A stretch of 7,938 nucleotides of DNA from Alphaproteobacteria bacterium. Its GTDB lineage: Bacteria > Pseudomonadota > Alphaproteobacteria > Rickettsiales > UBA998. Position 1 is the stretch's first letter; each line of letters starts with the position of its first letter. Where the stretch lies: positions 1 through 7,938 of the forward strand of contig JAKFYP010000185.1 of NCBI GenBank assembly GCA_021730835.1, written 5' to 3'. The notes below the pieces were generated by a model. The model saw only the letters and a program-made list of their open reading frames with translations, did not search any database and was not told the DNA's origin. The position numbers were made by a program, and so were the translations under genes. This document shows, one piece after another, positions 6,259-7,938 of the stretch.

Positions 6259-7938
6259 TTAGCGATCAAGGGCGCAAGGTTTCGGCGTGCGCAGATCCAC
6301 CGGTGTGAAATGCAGCCACTTTCTGATCCAGCGAGAATGCAGCATGGCATCCGCATCCGCCCTGAGCGTATCGTAAGACTGCTGCTCGTAGGTTTTTCCA
6401 TCCCGTACAAAACTGACCACAAGGGAATGATCGCGTTCCATCAGGCCCAACAATTCATAATAGACGATATATAGATCGTCATCGAGGTAGAGTTGCAGGA
6501 CGGAAGGAGAGGTACGCGTAATTTTAACCAGATCATTCAGGTAGCCGTCCCGATGCAGAGAACCACGCATTATCAGATGGTTGCTTTCACCGCCCTCCAG
6601 ACGCAGATTGGCAAACATATTCAGGCTCTGGCGGGTCTTGATACCGGTATAGGGCATCATTCCGTTGAGGAAGGCCAGCAGGATCAGCAGATTGACCAGC
6701 CACAGGCGGGAATGCAAACGATATGTTTTCTCAGGCAGTTCACGGGGTTTGCCGCAGGTGATGACGACATACATGAAGGGCAGGGCAACGATTGACCATA
6801 ATACCACCGGCAGCACACTGTTTTGCGACCAGAGGGCAAGGCTTTGCAGGATAATCCAGATTGCCGCCAGAAAATGCCATTTTTGCCGGTTGTCCAGATT
6901 GAAAATGCTTTTCCCGAGCGGGGTTTGCCGAAAACGCGGCAGGGTTTCACCGGAGAGGAACAGGCTATGCAGTGCGAATGAGAGGGTAGAGAACACCGGG
7001 TAATAAGCATAGATGCTGGTGGCCAGCATATAATGAAACAGCAGGCCTATGGTAATGCCGGTATGACTCCAGCGGCGCACGACGAGACACAGGATGACCA
7101 GACCCTCGATCAAAAAGGTTGCGCCAATACCCAGATAGCGAAACCAGACGGTATCCACCAGAAGGCCCGGCAGCGGCATGAGCTGCATCAGCGTGGTGGC
7201 GCAACTGGTGTCGGGGTTGATAAAACCGGTATTGATCTTATGGAAGATGCCATAGAAATACATCATCAGCAGCAGGGAGCGGCCCAACGGCGCGAAATCC
7301 TGGTAGAACGCCTCCCGGCCACTTCCTTTCAATCCATGCCAGATGCCGGAGCATAAAATACCAAGCAGCAGAAAATTATGCAGGATCGCGTGATTAGAGC
7401 CGATGGGCGCGTGCAGCCACGCATCGGCGCACTGGGCGCATACCAGCAGAATGAACCAGCGCTTCGACAGCGGGTTCATGACCAGAAAGAGGCTGAAGAA
7501 AAAGGTGAAAGTCGAGAATATCGCGGGTTGCAATATGACGGAGGCGTACAGGGAGTGAATAATGCCCAGTATTCCATAGATAAAGGCGAATATCGCGTAC
7601 TGATTCATCGCGGGCGACGGCGGAGGCGGCTGTATGGAAGCACGGTCAAGCATTGCCAGAGTCAGGTTTCTGCCGGCCCGCAGAACCGGGTAACAGAAGC
7701 GTGCCGCCGGTTTGGATGAGAAAAGTATTTTATTGATCCGGTTAAACAAACCGCTTGAAGTGCTCAGGCAGGCCAGAATATGCAAGGCTTCCGATCCACT
7801 GTAATATACGTTGCCAAGCCGGACGACCATACCGGCATCGGGATTGAAACCATGCGCCTGCAAATGCCGCAATGCTTTGGGGTTTTTGCGAATATCCACC
7901 AACTCCGGCGTGCCCGCGCTTTCCTTTAGTCGCGTATA
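6259..7938 (-). CDS. DCC (DUF393) thiol-disulfide oxidoreductase domain fused to HTTM-like membrane protein, 5' end missing
   Basis: The frame stays open to the window edge (first codons read YTRLKESAGTPELVDIRKNP), so the gene is 5'-truncated here and 559 codons are visible; residues are counted from the edge. Residues 1-100 match the DCC/DUF393 family after its DxDCxxC motif: LVDIRKNP, GMVVRLGNVYYSGSEALH, SGLFNRINKILF and YPVLRAGRNL. The catalytic cysteines should lie just beyond the edge. A proline-rich linker (QPPPPSP) leads to about ten hydrophobic segments between residues 113 and 425. YFYGIFHKINTGFINPDTSC resembles the HTTM / vitamin K-dependent gamma-carboxylase-like family. A soluble C-terminus of about 130 residues opens with NGMMPYTGIKT and MFANLRLEGGESNH, motifs I associate with the same membrane family. 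Substrate and function are unknown; a redox-linked membrane modification is only a guess. The gene converges on surA with 6 bases between stops, and no hairpin terminator separates them. A TTG at 7902 is not needed as a start. Confidence 0.75.
   Translation of the reverse strand, partial: YTRLKESAGTPELVDIRKNPKALRHLQAHGFNPDAGMVVRLGNVYYSGSEALHILACLSTSSGLFNRINKILFSSKPAARFCYPVLRAGRNLTLAMLDRASIQPPPPSPAMNQYAIFAFIYGILGIIHSLYASVILQPAIFSTFTFFFSLFLVMNPLSKRWFILLVCAQCADAWLHAPIGSNHAILHNFLLLGILCSGIWHGLKGSGREAFYQDFAPLGRSLLLMMYFYGIFHKINTGFINPDTSCATTLMQLMPLPGLLVDTVWFRYLGIGATFLIEGLVILCLVVRRWSHTGITIGLLFHYMLATSIYAYYPVFSTLSFALHSLFLSGETLPRFRQTPLGKSIFNLDNRQKWHFLAAIWIILQSLALWSQNSVLPVVLWSIVALPFMYVVITCGKPRELPEKTYRLHSRLWLVNLLILLAFLNGMMPYTGIKTRQSLNMFANLRLEGGESNHLIMRGSLHRDGYLNDLVKITRTSPSVLQLYLDDDLYIVYYELLGLMERDHSLVVSFVRDGKTYEQQSYDTLRADADAMLHSRWIRKWLHFTPVDLRTPKPCALDR

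Noticed and set aside
6259..7608. Membrane protein as a separate gene starting at the internal ATG at 7608 (- strand)
   Set aside because: No ribosome binding site precedes it, and the DCC-like sequence upstream continues in the same frame without a stop, so a fusion is the simpler reading.

Overview
The window looks like chromosomal DNA of a Gram-negative, lipopolysaccharide-bearing proteobacterium, most likely an alphaproteobacterium. The reasons are an LptD of about 700 residues followed directly by surA, an RmuC of alphaproteobacterial style, dense GC-rich coding, and remnants of IS481-family transposases. The genus cannot be told from the sequence alone.

Layout. Positions 70-1503 (+) encode the membrane-anchored DNA recombination protein RmuC. 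Positions 1504-1972 contain no intact gene. They hold a hairpin terminator next to rmuC, then two broken fragments of IS481-type transposase reading in the + direction. Positions 1973-2767 (+) encode Lgt, the prolipoprotein diacylglyceryl transferase. A 108-base spacer with three back-to-back small inverted repeats leads to lptD (2876-5014, +), the outer-membrane LPS translocon. lptD overlaps surA (5014-6252, +), a periplasmic chaperone and peptidyl-prolyl isomerase, by one base. On the opposite strand, ending 6 bases from surA, is a long partial gene (6259 to the window edge at 7938). It encodes a DCC-type (DUF393) thiol-disulfide oxidoreductase domain fused to an HTTM-like, vitamin K-dependent-carboxylase-related polytopic membrane domain.

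How the genes relate. Lgt, LptD and SurA all serve the cell envelope. Lgt lipidates lipoproteins; one of these is LptE, the partner of LptD in characterised systems, though no lptE is visible here. SurA escorts beta-barrel proteins such as LptD to the Bam machinery. The lptD-surA overlap suggests translational coupling of a client with its chaperone. The flanks differ from the usual alphaproteobacterial order (lptF-lptG-lptD-surA-pdxA-rsmA): lgt lies upstream and the convergent DCC-HTTM gene downstream, so the locus has been rearranged.

The least ordinary parts are the DCC-HTTM fusion gene, which is cut by the window edge, and the IS481 graveyard between rmuC and lgt. I see no CRISPR array, tRNA, rRNA, defence system or intact mobile element.
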